Below are positions 8,460 through 17,242 of a stretch of 64,000 nt of DNA, piece by piece (within the stretch, counting starts at the first letter, position 1; each line of letters starts with the position of its first letter). Source of the stretch: Brevundimonas sp. (GTDB lineage: Bacteria > Pseudomonadota > Alphaproteobacteria > Caulobacterales > Caulobacteraceae); NCBI RefSeq assembly GCF_030682035.1, contig NZ_JAUXQZ010000036.1, forward strand, positions 1-64,000, in the 5' to 3' direction. Below the pieces are notes generated by a model, which worked only from the letters and a program-made list of their open reading frames with translations, did not search any database and was not told where the DNA came from. The position numbers and the translations under genes were made by a program.

Positions 8460-9649
8460 CAAATAACTCCCAATTCGCGTCCGGCCGTCATGAACGCCGC
8501 GACCGTTTGATCAATCTGTTCGAAGGTGTGCGCCGCAGACATCTGGGTGCGGATGCGGGCCTGGCCGCGCGGCACGACGGGGAAGCTGAAGCCGATGACG
8601 TAGACGCCGAGCTCCAGCGCACGGGCGGCGAAGTCCTGGGCCAGTTTCGCGTCGCCCAGCATGACCGGGATGATCGGATGCTCGCCCGGCAGCAAGGTGA
8701 AGCCGGCCTCGGTCATGGCGGCGCGGTAGCGGACGGCGTTGGCGAACAGCTGTTTGCGCAAGGCGTCCCCCTCGTCGCCGCCGGCGATGCGGATGGCCTC
8801 GAGGCTGGACCCGCAGACGGCGGGGGCCAGGGCGTTGGAGAACAGATAGGGCCGCGCCCGCTGTTTCAGCAGGGCCACCACTTCGGACGTCGCGCAGATG
8901 AAGCCGCCCATTGCCCCGCCCAGCGCCTTGCCGAAGGTGCCGGTCAGGAAGTCGATCTCGACCCCGTGGTGGGCGTAGGAGCCGCGCCCCTGCGGGCCGA
9001 GGAAGCCGGTGGCGTGGCAGTCGTCGACCATGATGAGGGCGTCGTACTTGTCCGCCAGCGCCCGGATGTCCTTCAGTCGGGCAATATAGCCGTCCATCGA
9101 GAAGGCGCCGTCGGTAGCGATGACGATCTCGCGCGCGCCGTCGGCCCGGGCCTGTTTCAGCTGGGCCTCAAGGTCATCCATGTCGGAATTGGCGAAACGG
9201 TAGCGTTTGGCCTTGCACAGCCGAACGCCGTCGATGATCGAGGCGTGGTTCAGACTGTCGGAGACGATGGCGTCCTCGGCGCCGAACAGCGGCTCGAAGA
9301 TGCCGCCGTTGGCGTCGAAGGCGGCGGCGAACAGGATGGTGTCCTCAAAGCCGAGATAGTCGGCGACGGCCCGCTCCAGCTCCTTGTGGATTTCCAGCGT
9401 GCCGCAGATGAAGCGGACCGAGGCTGTGCCCGCGCCCCATTCTTGCTGCGCCTCGATCCCCGCCCGGGTCACCCGCTCGTCGCCGGCGAGGCCGAGATAG
9501 TTGTTGGCGCAGAAATTGAGGACGTCCCGGCCGCCGACCCTGATCACCGGTCCCTGGCGGGAGGCGATGATCCGTTCGGGCTTGGTCAGGCCCTGGGCGT
9601 CGATGTCGGCGAGTTCCGCGCGGACGCGGTCATGAAAACTGGCTGTCAT
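8459..9649 (-). CDS. kbl: Glycine C-acetyltransferase (2-amino-3-ketobutyrate CoA ligase)
   Basis: PLP enzyme of the alpha-oxoamine synthase family that splits 2-amino-3-ketobutyrate with CoA into glycine and acetyl-CoA. The 396-residue protein has FCANNYLGLA, the cofactor Asp region MVDDCHATGFLG and the Schiff-base lysine motif TFGKALGGAMGG. It is the first gene of the kbl-tdh operon, with overlapping stop and start codons. Confidence 0.97.
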   Translation of the reverse strand: MTASFHDRVRAELADIDAQGLTKPERIIASRQGPVIRVGGRDVLNFCANNYLGLAGDERVTRAGIEAQQEWGAGTASVRFICGTLEIHKELERAVADYLGFEDTILFAAAFDANGGIFEPLFGAEDAIVSDSLNHASIIDGVRLCKAKRYRFANSDMDDLEAQLKQARADGAREIVIATDGAFSMDGYIARLKDIRALADKYDALIMVDDCHATGFLGPQGRGSYAHHGVEIDFLTGTFGKALGGAMGGFICATSEVVALLKQRARPYLFSNALAPAVCGSSLEAIRIAGGDEGDALRKQLFANAVRYRAAMTEAGFTLLPGEHPIIPVMLGDAKLAQDFAARALELGVYVIGFSFPVVPRGQARIRTQMSAAHTFEQIDQTVAAFMTAGRELGVI

Positions 9650-9695
9650 GCGCGCTCCGCTACGCCGTTTCCGCCCCGGTTTGAACCCCCTCGCG

Positions 9696-10619
9696 CTAAG
9701 TCGAGGTCGACGGGGCCGGTACGGGGGCCGGCTTGGCCACCGGGCGGAACGGACTGACCCGGATGCGCCCGCCGCAGAGGGTGAAGGCCTGGGCCAGCGA
9801 GACCGGGGAGGTGTCGCCGGGGGCGGTCATGCGAATACGCGCCGCGGACGGGCAGACCGTCTCGCCGTTTCCTTCGTTCGGCACGACATTCCAGGCGATG
9901 TCGAAGAACGCCTTGCCCTGCGGCGCCAGCTCGACCGGCGTCGGAGCCTGACCCTGCCGGAAATAGCTGCCCGGCGTCTGGTCGGCGCGAATAGCCGTCA
10001 GATTGCGGCCCTGACGATCCTGAAGCACCACCGTCGGATAGCCGGTCAGGCTGCAGGCCTGGGTGCCGAGGTTCTGGACGCCGAGGATCGAGACCCGGTT
10101 GCCCGCCCCCGCGTCGCCCCCGTCCGCGGACAGTTTCAGCTGCGGCCCCCGGCACGGGGCCGAGGCGGGCAGGACGCCGCCCGGCGCGGGCTGTGGTCCG
10201 GGAACCGGTCCTGGCGCGACAGGTCCCGACGACGGACGGCTGCAGCGTTCCAGCACCGCCACGCCGACATCCCCATTGGGGCCGAGCCGGCTGAGGGTGG
10301 CGCTCTCCGAGCCGTCGCGGGTGGCGCTCCACCATTCCAGACCCGATCCGGCGTAGCGGGCGCCGGAGGCCGACTGGACCGTGCGCAGGGCGTAGCTCTG
10401 TCCCTTGTAGGTCAGCAGGGCGGTCGCCGTATCCGGATAGGCGACGGTGACCGACTGACCGCTTTCGCAGGCATAGCTGACCGGCGGGGCGGGCGTTCCG
10501 GCGGGCGCCGGCGAGGGCGTGACGGGCTCCGGCGGCGCCTCGGCCTCCGGAGAACAGGCCGCCGCCGCGAACAGGGCGAGGGCCGAAACGGCGGTGCAGG
10601 CTGTGCGAATGCGGCGCAT
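9696..10619 (-). CDS. Lipoprotein with MliC and DUF4232 domains
   Basis: A 307-residue exported lipoprotein: signal peptide with lipobox LFAAAACS, then a Pro/Ala-rich linker. Residues about 47-125 form an MliC-like (membrane-bound C-type lysozyme inhibitor) domain, shown by YACESGQSVTVAYPD, LRTVQSASGARYAGSGLEWW and LSRLG. A second Pro-rich linker (GPVAPGPVPGPQPAPGG) leads to a DUF4232-like beta domain (residues about 155-290; SILGVQNLGTQACSLTGYPTVVLQD). It probably sits in the outer membrane facing the periplasm and protects against lysozyme, though that is inferred from the domain only. Confidence 0.82.
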   Translation of the reverse strand: MRRIRTACTAVSALALFAAAACSPEAEAPPEPVTPSPAPAGTPAPPVSYACESGQSVTVAYPDTATALLTYKGQSYALRTVQSASGARYAGSGLEWWSATRDGSESATLSRLGPNGDVGVAVLERCSRPSSGPVAPGPVPGPQPAPGGVLPASAPCRGPQLKLSADGGDAGAGNRVSILGVQNLGTQACSLTGYPTVVLQDRQGRNLTAIRADQTPGSYFRQGQAPTPVELAPQGKAFFDIAWNVVPNEGNGETVCPSAARIRMTAPGDTSPVSLAQAFTLCGGRIRVSPFRPVAKPAPVPAPSTST

Positions 10620-10813
10620 GGAGGTGTCCCGTGGTGAGCAGCTTCAACGCCAGCGAACGGCAAAGGCTCCGCTTGCGCAAGGTGGGGTGGGGCGATGTGG
10701 TGCGAAGCCTGAGCGTCTTACTCATGCTCGGCCGTCCTGCCGATTGTCGGCAACGGGTGGTGGGCGGACGCGGATGGTGGTCAATTAGAGGCGCAGGTAG
10801 CGAAGGAATCGGG

Positions 10814-11320
10814 ATGACGGAGAGCAATGTCGAGGACCGCGCCGACTGGCCTTTTCTGAGACACGGAGCGACGACGCTGTTTTGGAGGAAGCATCTGTTC
10901 GAAAGCGCGAAGGCCGACCTCTTGTCTCTCGACTACAACGTCGTCGCGATCAAATGCGCGACCATCGACCAGTTCACCGCCGACTTCGGCGACGCTCTGG
11001 GTTGGGAGAAGCAGTTCGGCTATTCGCCATGGACCGGCAATCTCGATGCGTTGAACGACGGCTTGCGCCACATGGAGTTTCCTCCTTCACTTGCCGTGGC
11101 CTTCGCTTTCGAGAGCTACCACCTCATTGCCGCGCAGGACGCCTTGTTCGCCAACGCCGTTCTGGACGTGATCGAACATCAGGCTCGGGACCATTTGGTT
11201 GCCGGAGAACGCATGGTCGCTCTCGTCCGGACCGATGACGCCAGTTTCACCGCCCACAACCTCGGAACGCGTGGAGCAACATGGAATGCGGCTGAATGGA
11301 TGGACGCCAACCGTCGATAG
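10814..11320 (+). CDS. Barstar-like (ribonuclease inhibitor family) protein
   Basis: A 168-residue protein containing a barstar-type core: a beta strand YNVVAIKCATI, then helix FTADFGDALGW, and the diagnostic FGYSPWTGNLDALNDGLRHM, equivalent to the GxNLDALxDxL motif of barnase inhibitors. ATG 10814 follows an AGGAATCGGG ribosome site. Barstar family members neutralise secreted or contact-delivered RNases, but no RNase or toxin gene is adjacent, so this looks like an orphan immunity gene. Base composition appears lower in GC than the neighbours, hinting at transfer. Confidence 0.75.
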   Translation: MTESNVEDRADWPFLRHGATTLFWRKHLFESAKADLLSLDYNVVAIKCATIDQFTADFGDALGWEKQFGYSPWTGNLDALNDGLRHMEFPPSLAVAFAFESYHLIAAQDALFANAVLDVIEHQARDHLVAGERMVALVRTDDASFTAHNLGTRGATWNAAEWMDANRR

Positions 11321-11396
11321 CATGAGTTCGCAACGGGTCGAGGCTGTGTAAAAACGCGCAGAGCTAGCGCGGACCGCGTCGGGCATTGAGGCCCGC

Positions 11397-12368
11397 TCAG
11401 ACCGTCAGAACCCGGGGCAGTTTGAAGGTCACGGTCTCGCGTTCCCCCGCATCCTCAATCACCTCGGCGTCGAAGCGGGCCCGCACAGCATCGACCAGTT
11501 CCTCGATCAGCCGCTCCGGCGCAGAGGCTCCGGCGGTGATCCCGAGCGTCGAGACGCCCTCCATCCACGACCAGTCGACCTGATCGGCGTCGTCCACCAG
11601 CCGGGCGTCGCTAGCCCCGGCCCGCATCGCCACCTCGACCAGCCGGACAGAGTTCGACGAGTTCTTCGATCCGACCACCAACACAAGGTCGCAGCCCTGA
11701 CCCAGCCGCTTGACCGCCTCCTGACGATTGGTGGTGGCGTAGCAGATGTCTTCCTTGTGCGGGTCGGGCAGTTCGGGGAAGCGGCGCTTCAGCGTGGCGA
11801 GGATTTCCGCCGTGTCATCAACCGACAATGTGGTCTGGGTGGCGTAGGCCAGGGGCGCGTCGCCCGGCCGCTGGAAGGCCTCGGCCTCCGCGACTGTCTC
11901 GATCAGACTGATGGCGTCCGACGGCAGTTGACCCATGGTGCCGACGACTTCCGGGTGGCCCGCATGGCCGATCAGGATGATGTGTCGGCCGGCGGCGTGA
12001 TGGCGCTCCGCCTCGACATGAACCTTGGAAACCAGCGGGCAGGTTGCGTCGAGGTACAGCATCTCGCGCGCCCGGGCCGTCGCCGGGACGGACTTGGGCA
12101 CGCCATGGGCCGAAAAAACCACTGGCCGGTCGTCGGGGCAGTCGTCCAGTTCCTTGACGAAAACTGCGCCCATGGACTTCAGGCGCTCGACGACATGGCG
12201 GTTGTGGACGATCTCGTGCCGCACATAGACGGGAGCGCCGTATTTCTCGATAGCCCGCTCGACGATCTGGATCGCCCGGTCGACCCCGGCGCAGAAGCCT
12301 CGCGGCGTGGCCAGACGGACGGTCAGGGAAGGCTTCTCGGGCGGCCGGACAGGCGCGTGAAGGGTCAT
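11397..12368 (-). CDS. ispH: 4-hydroxy-3-methylbut-2-enyl diphosphate reductase
   Basis: Last enzyme of the MEP isoprenoid pathway, a [4Fe-4S] reductase making IPP and DMAPP. The three cluster cysteines are seen in [21 protein letters not shown] and the [16 protein letters not shown] region with [11 protein letters not shown]; the catalytic-site HGV and [11 protein letters not shown] motifs are present. 323 residues is normal. dxs and ispA of the same pathway lie at 27-30 kb. The gene is divergent from the secreted hypothetical protein at 12518. Confidence 0.97.
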   Translation of the reverse strand: MTLHAPVRPPEKPSLTVRLATPRGFCAGVDRAIQIVERAIEKYGAPVYVRHEIVHNRHVVERLKSMGAVFVKELDDCPDDRPVVFSAHGVPKSVPATARAREMLYLDATCPLVSKVHVEAERHHAAGRHIILIGHAGHPEVVGTMGQLPSDAISLIETVAEAEAFQRPGDAPLAYATQTTLSVDDTAEILATLKRRFPELPDPHKEDICYATTNRQEAVKRLGQGCDLVLVVGSKNSSNSVRLVEVAMRAGASDARLVDDADQVDWSWMEGVSTLGITAGASAPERLIEELVDAVRARFDAEVIEDAGERETVTFKLPRVLTV

Positions 12369-12517
12369 GGGCGGAACCTAGTCGTTCGAGGCCATCCTCG
12401 CCACCACGCTTTAGGCTCGCGCGGGTTTGCCGCGCCTCGGTTTAGCCGCTATCAGCAACCAGCGTGCGCCCCGCGTCGGGCTGTCGCCGCACCTCCTCGT
12501 TTCCGGAAGAATATTCG

Positions 12518-13231
12518 ATGCGTCGCGTCCTCAAGGTTTCCCTGGCCTCGGCCCTCGCCGCCGCAGCCGTGTCGGTCGTACTCCTTCCCACGGGCGCCAA
12601 CGCCCAGTACCCGCAGGGCCAGCAGGGCCGCCCCGGTCAGGGTCCCGGCCAGGGTCAGCGACCCGGCCAGGGCCAGGAAGCCGGCGACCAGGACAGCGCG
12701 CCGCGCACGCCGCGCATAGCCCCGTTGCGTCGCAGCGCCGCCGCCGGCCCCTGCCCCTATGTGAAGGTGCTGTACGACGCGGCCCGCTATGTCGAACTGA
12801 CCGGAGACCGGGTGACCATGGCCAACGTCGGCTTCACCGGCGAGATCGAGGGTCTGGTCTCCGACTGCGCGTATCAGTCGGATCAACCGATCACGGTCCA
12901 GACCCGGGTGCAGTTCAACCTCGGCCGTGGCCCGCAGGCACAGGGCGACGGCCGCACCTATCGCTACTGGATCGCCGTGACCGAGCGGAACCGCGCAGTT
13001 CTGGCCAAGGAATATTTCGACCTGCCGGTCAGTTTCGACGGGGCGACCACGGCGACTGTCACCCAGGACCAGACCATCGTCATCCCGCGCGCCGAATCGA
13101 CCACCAGCGGCGACCATTTTGAAGTCCTGGTCGGTTTCGAAGTCACGCCCGCGATGGCCGAGTTCAATCGCAACGGCAACCGCTTCCGCGTCAACGCCGG
13201 GACCGGCGCCGCCCAGCCGCCGGCGCAGTAA
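12518..13231 (+). CDS. Secreted hypothetical protein with Gln/Gly/Pro-rich linker
   Basis: A 237-residue protein with a clear Sec signal peptide (MRRVLKVSLASALAAAAVSVVLLPTGANAQ), then a low-complexity QGQQGRPGQGPGQGQRPGQGQ linker (about 31-55). The folded region starts at RTPRIAPLRRSAAAGPCPYVKVLYDAARYVEL and contains conserved-looking Cys residues and a predicted beta-rich structure. I do not recognise the family with certainty; similar Caulobacterales proteins are annotated only as hypothetical. Its TAA stop directly abuts the argS start (TAAATG), so the two are translationally coupled. Confidence 0.8.
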   Translation: MRRVLKVSLASALAAAAVSVVLLPTGANAQYPQGQQGRPGQGPGQGQRPGQGQEAGDQDSAPRTPRIAPLRRSAAAGPCPYVKVLYDAARYVELTGDRVTMANVGFTGEIEGLVSDCAYQSDQPITVQTRVQFNLGRGPQAQGDGRTYRYWIAVTERNRAVLAKEYFDLPVSFDGATTATVTQDQTIVIPRAESTTSGDHFEVLVGFEVTPAMAEFNRNGNRFRVNAGTGAAQPPAQ

Positions 13232-15034
13232 ATGACCGATCTCAGGACTGTTCTGGGCGAAGCGGTCGGAGCCGCCTTCGCCGCCGAAGGCGTGGACGCC
13301 GCCCTGGGCCGGGTCACGACTTCGGACCGTCCGGACCTGGCCGATTTCCAGTCCAACGGCGCCCTCGCCGCCGCCAAGGCGCTCAAGGCCAATCCGCGCG
13401 AACTCGCGACCCGCGTCGCCGAACGGCTGAAGGATGACGCTCGCCTCTCCTCGGTCGAGGTGGCCGGGCCAGGGTTCATTAATCTGAAGCTGGCCGACGC
13501 CGCACTGACGGCCCGCGCCGCAGAGGTCGCCACTGACGCCGGGCACGCCGGCGCGTCGCTGGTCGAATCGCCGCGCAAGGTCGTCATCGACTTCGCCGGC
13601 CCGAACGTGGCCAAGCCGATGCATGTCGGCCACCTCCGTAGCTCGATCATCGGCGAGAGCCTGAAGCGCATCTTCCGCTTCCGGGGCGACACCGTCTGGG
13701 GCGACGCCCATTTCGGCGACTGGGGCTTCCAGATGGGCCTGCTGATCGTCGCCGTCGGCGATGAGGGCAAGGCCGACGGCTTCCTGATCGAAGGCGACGG
13801 TCCCTTCCCGGCCGAAAGCCCGGTCTCGCTTGAGGATCTCGAACGCTTGTATCCGGCCGCCGCGGCCATGGCCAAGGAAGACCCCGCCTTCCGCGACCGC
13901 GCCCGCAAGGCGACGGCGGAACTCCAGAGCGGACGTCCCGGATACCGCGCGCTGTGGGCCCATTTCGTCGCCGTCAGCCGCACAGCGTTGGAGCGTGAGT
14001 TCGGCGCCCTCGGCGTGACCTTCGACCTGTGGAACGGCGAGAGCGACGCCGATCCGGTGATGGCCGAGATGATCGCCCATCTGGAGGCGACCGGCCTGCT
14101 GGTCGAGGACGACGGCGCCCGGGTGGTCCACGTCGCCAGACCCGGCGAGACGCGGAAACGCAAACTGGCCGACGGATCGGTCATGGAGGCGCCCAGCCCG
14201 CCGCCGCTACTGGTGATCAGCTCGGAAGGGTCGGCCATGTACGGCACGACCGACCTCGCCACCATCCTGGACCGCCGCAAGGCCATCGACCCCGACCTGA
14301 TCCTCTACGTGGTCGACGAGCGCCAGGCTGAGCATTTCGAACAGGTGTTCCGGGCCGCATACCTCGCCGGGTATGCGGCCGAGGGCTCGCTGGACCACCT
14401 CGGCTTCGGCACCATGAACGGGCCGGACGGCAAGCCTTTCAAGACCCGCGCAGGCGGGGTGCTGAAGCTGCACGACCTGATCACCATGGCCGTCGACAAG
14501 GCGCGCGAGCGGCTACATGAGGCGAAGCTGGGCGACGACCTGCCCGAGGCCGAGTTCGAGGCCATCGCCCACAAGGTGGCGGTGGCGGCGCTGAAATTCG
14601 CCGACCTCTCGAACAGCCGGACCACCAGCTACGTCTTCGACCTCGACCGTTTCATGAGCTTCGAGGGCAAGACCGGGCCCTATCTGCTGTACCAGGCGGT
14701 GCGGATCAAATCCCTGCTGCGCAAGGGCGCCGATCAGGGGGCAACGCCCGGCCCCATCGTCATCGCCGAGCCCGCCGAACGCGACCTGGCCCTGACGCTG
14801 GACGCCTTCTCCCAGGCTGTGGCCGAGGCTTATGACAAGCGGATGCCGCACGTCATCGCCGAACACGCCTACCGGCTGGCGCAGAGCTTCTCAAAATTCT
14901 ACGCCGCCTGCCCGGTGCTGATCGCGCCCGACGACGCCACCAAGGGCTCGCGACTGACTGTGTCGAAGGCGGCGCTGGACCAGTTGGAAACGGCGCTGAC
15001 CCTGCTCGGTATCGACACGCCGGAGCGGATGTAG
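13232..15034 (+). CDS. argS: Arginyl-tRNA synthetase
   Basis: Class I aminoacyl-tRNA synthetase of 600 residues. The N-terminal tRNA D-loop-recognising domain (residues 1-115) is followed by [24 protein letters not shown], containing the HIGH-type signature HVGH. The WGDWGFQ-type region appears as [11 protein letters not shown], and the C-terminal DALR anticodon-binding domain (about 480-600) includes [16 protein letters not shown]. As in many ArgRS, no canonical KMSKS is seen. It begins immediately at the stop of the preceding secreted-protein gene, an unusual operon partner for argS. Confidence 0.97.
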   Translation: MTDLRTVLGEAVGAAFAAEGVDAALGRVTTSDRPDLADFQSNGALAAAKALKANPRELATRVAERLKDDARLSSVEVAGPGFINLKLADAALTARAAEVATDAGHAGASLVESPRKVVIDFAGPNVAKPMHVGHLRSSIIGESLKRIFRFRGDTVWGDAHFGDWGFQMGLLIVAVGDEGKADGFLIEGDGPFPAESPVSLEDLERLYPAAAAMAKEDPAFRDRARKATAELQSGRPGYRALWAHFVAVSRTALEREFGALGVTFDLWNGESDADPVMAEMIAHLEATGLLVEDDGARVVHVARPGETRKRKLADGSVMEAPSPPPLLVISSEGSAMYGTTDLATILDRRKAIDPDLILYVVDERQAEHFEQVFRAAYLAGYAAEGSLDHLGFGTMNGPDGKPFKTRAGGVLKLHDLITMAVDKARERLHEAKLGDDLPEAEFEAIAHKVAVAALKFADLSNSRTTSYVFDLDRFMSFEGKTGPYLLYQAVRIKSLLRKGADQGATPGPIVIAEPAERDLALTLDAFSQAVAEAYDKRMPHVIAEHAYRLAQSFSKFYAACPVLIAPDDATKGSRLTVSKAALDQLETALTLLGIDTPERM

Positions 15035-15067
15035 GTTAGACTGGGCGCCTCAGCAGGGAGCCCACCC

Positions 15068-16075
15068 ATGTCGCTCGACGCCTATATCGCCGGCCTGCCC
15101 AAGGCGGAGCTGCACCTGCATATCGAGGGCTCGCTCGAGCCCGAGCTGATGTTCGAACTGGCGCGGCGCAACGGCGTGGCCATTCCGTTCGACAGCGTCG
15201 AGGCGGTACGCGCGGCGTACGATTTTTCGAACCTGCAAGACTTCCTCGACATCTACTACGCCGGGGCGAATGTGCTGCTGACGCGGCGCGACTTCGAGGA
15301 TCTGGCGTTCGCCTATTTCCAGCGCGCAGCGGCCGACAATGTTCGCCACGCCGAGATATTCTTTGACCCGCAGACTCACACCGACCGGGGCGTGCCGCTC
15401 GGCGTCGTGGTCGAGGGACTTATCGCCGGCATGGACCGGGCGAGGGCCGAACTGGGCGTGTCCTCAAGCCTGATCCTCAGCTTCCTGCGCCACCTGACCG
15501 AACAGGAGGCGTTCGCCACCCTTGAGGCCGCCACGCCATATCTGCACCATTTCGTCGGCGTCGGACTGGATTCGTCAGAGGTAGGCCATCCGCCGTCCAA
15601 GTTCGAACGGGTCTTCGCCGCTGCCCGCGAATTGGGTCTGAAGCTGTGCGCCCATGCCGGCGAGGAAGGTCCCCCCGCCTATATTCATGAGGCGTTGGAC
15701 CTGCTGCACATCGACCGGATGGACCACGGCAACCGCTCGATGGAGGATGAGAGCCTGATCCAACGCCTCGTCTCTGAACAGATGACGTTGACGGTCTGCC
15801 CGCTGTCGAATCTGAAGCTTTGCGTGGTGAACGATCTCAAGGATCATCCCGTGCCGGAGATGTTGCGTCGGGGTCTGCACGTCACCCTGAACTCGGACGA
15901 TCCGGCCTATTTCGGCGGCTACGTGAACGAGAACTACCGCCAGTTGGCGCAGGCCGTGGGACTGACGCGCGAGGAGGTCACAAGGATCGCGCGCAACAGT
16001 TTCGAGGGGTCATTCCTGGCCGACGAGGACAAGTCCGCGCGTATCGCCGAACTGGACGCCTACGCGGGGCGATGA
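15068..16075 (+). CDS. add: Adenine/adenosine deaminase
   Basis: Zinc-dependent purine deaminase of the amidohydrolase superfamily (335 residues). Metal ligands and catalytic residues are seen in KAELHLHIEGSLEPELMF, GLDSSEVGHPPSKF, CAHAGEEG, MDHGNRSMED and LNSDDPAYFGGY. The LHIEGSLEPE opening and FFDPQTHTDRG segment resemble the bacterial and fungal adenine deaminases (Aah1 type) more than true adenosine deaminases, so adenine to hypoxanthine is the more likely reaction despite the usual database name. It follows argS by 33 nt and ends in a strong hairpin. Confidence 0.92.
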   Translation: MSLDAYIAGLPKAELHLHIEGSLEPELMFELARRNGVAIPFDSVEAVRAAYDFSNLQDFLDIYYAGANVLLTRRDFEDLAFAYFQRAAADNVRHAEIFFDPQTHTDRGVPLGVVVEGLIAGMDRARAELGVSSSLILSFLRHLTEQEAFATLEAATPYLHHFVGVGLDSSEVGHPPSKFERVFAAARELGLKLCAHAGEEGPPAYIHEALDLLHIDRMDHGNRSMEDESLIQRLVSEQMTLTVCPLSNLKLCVVNDLKDHPVPEMLRRGLHVTLNSDDPAYFGGYVNENYRQLAQAVGLTREEVTRIARNSFEGSFLADEDKSARIAELDAYAGR

Positions 16076-16082
16076 GGGAAAG

Positions 16083-16111
16083 CCGCCGCCGGGCCTCAGG
16101 CCCGGCGGCGG
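16083..16111. terminator. Strong GC hairpin after the deaminase gene
   Basis: Perfect 13-bp stem (CCGCCGCCGGGCC / GGCCCGGCGGCGG) with a TCA loop, 7 nt after the deaminase stop and 26 nt from the end of the convergent PepSY gene. There is no T-tract on either side; a bidirectional terminator is likely. Confidence 0.7.
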
Positions 16112-16137
16112 TCGCGTGCTTCGGACCGAGGTCCAGA

Positions 16138-16584
16138 TCAATCGTCGTCGTCGTCGTCGTCATCCCCATCGCGATCACGATGATGATCGCGCCGGTCGTG
16201 GTCATGGCGGCGATCGTCGCGGTCCCAGCGATCATCGCGGCGGTAATCCGACTGTCGGTCGAAGCGGACGATCTGGCCCGTGCGGGCATCGACCCTCAGG
16301 GTGACACGGGCGCCGTTGCTGTCACGCCCAACCAGATCATAACCGTTGCCGCGCTGAACCGCGGATCGGACCTGGACGCCCTGACTCCGGGCGATACGGA
16401 TGGCCTGACCCTGCGAAACGCGGCGATACGGGTCGCGGTAGTCGCCGTACTGGTTGTTGTAGCCTGAATTCGCCTGCGCCTGAACAACGGCGCCGAGAAT
16501 GTCCGACCAGCTTTGGGCGGCTGCCGTCGTCGCCGGGATGGTCAGGGCGGCGGCAGCGGCGGCAAACAAGAGACGGTACTTCAT
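16138..16584 (-). CDS. Secreted PepSY-domain protein with acidic His/Arg/Asp tail
   Basis: A 148-residue periplasmic protein. A signal peptide (MKYRLLFAAAAAALTIPATTAAAQ) is followed by a PepSY-like domain: SQGQAIRIARSQGVQVRSAVQRGNGYDLVGRDSNGARVTLRVDARTGQIVR (about 58-108). The tail is a charged low-complexity run of Arg, His and Asp that ends in eight consecutive Asp residues coded by a GTC/GAC trinucleotide repeat (16141-16161). PepSY domains are thought to modulate peptidases or bind metal or envelope components; the acidic His-rich tail could bind divalent metal, which is inference. Confidence 0.82.
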   Translation of the reverse strand: MKYRLLFAAAAAALTIPATTAAAQSWSDILGAVVQAQANSGYNNQYGDYRDPYRRVSQGQAIRIARSQGVQVRSAVQRGNGYDLVGRDSNGARVTLRVDARTGQIVRFDRQSDYRRDDRWDRDDRRHDHDRRDHHRDRDGDDDDDDDD

Positions 16585-16929
16585 GGTCGATACTCCTTGT
16601 GACCAGAACTCCCCAATTTGGTCTCCGGGCCTGAACCTGCCGTGAACACACCTGTCATGTCCCGTCTGTCAGATCGCGGGACTCCGCCTTGGCCGACCAG
16701 CGCCTTGACTGCATCGGTCGGCGTCGGTTGAAGCCGCGCCTCCCGGGCGCTCAGGGTCTCGACCGGCTTTGCCGCCGAAGGATGCCAGCCGGCCGGTCGC
16801 CCCTGGCCGGCTGGTCGCGCGAGGCGTCGTCCGTGCCGAAAATCTTGTCGAGGATGGAAATGGGGCCGTCGGGTCAGGGAAATGGGGCTGACGACGGGCC
16901 TCGCATGGGGGAGTTCCGTTCGGCTCTGC
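16585..16929. other. Gene-free stretch upstream of the glycine riboswitch
   Basis: No gene is supported between the PepSY gene and the gcv promoter. The overlapping open frames lack family motifs. The sequence includes several CCGGCC-type short inversions (about 16790-16815) but no structure convincing enough to name. Confidence 0.5.
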
Positions 16930-16958
16930 TTGACTCCGGCCTTGAGTCGGGGCCTAGG
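16930..16958 (+). promoter_or_regulatory. Candidate housekeeping-sigma promoter of the gcv operon
   Basis: TTGACT (16930-16935) and CTAGGT (16953-16958) are separated by 17 nt, and transcription would begin just before the riboswitch P1 stem at 16970. The position directly upstream of a recognised riboswitch is the main support. Confidence 0.6.
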
Positions 16959-16969
16959 TCCGCTCGCTC

Positions 16970-17187
16970 TCGCGGGAGAGATCGGGGCCTTTCGAGGTAC
17001 CCGGAGCCGAAGGCGCAACCGCCCCGGAAACGCTCAGGCAAACGGACCGCGAGGACATACGGACGCTGGAAAGTCGCTCCCCATTCCCGGGATTCATGGG
17101 CGCGCCGACGGAGCAAGCCTTGTCATCCCGGACGGTGCGCAGCGCCGAGCCGGGATGGGGCGGAATCTCTCAGGCTTCAGGACAGCG
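16970..17187 (+). ncRNA. Tandem glycine riboswitch
   Basis: Two glycine aptamers in series upstream of gcvT. Aptamer 1 (16970-17052) has the GGGAGAG strand, the core GCCGAAGGCGCAACC (17006-17020) and CTCAGGCAAACGGAC; P1 pairs 16970-16975 with 17047-17052. Aptamer 2 (17064-17187) has CGCCGACGGAGCAAGCC (17103-17119) and CTCTCAGGCTTCAGGACAGCG; P1 pairs 17064-17068 with 17183-17187. The aptamer 2 peripheral hairpin is a copy of a dispersed repeat (17119-17157). A GGCGGA/TCCGCC hairpin at 17201-17216 may be the expression platform. Glycine binding normally switches such operons on. Confidence 0.92.
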
Positions 17188-17242
17188 GGGGCGCGAGGAC
17201 GGCGGAGCTTTCCGCCCCAAGACGCGACCGTGGAGCCTGAAC

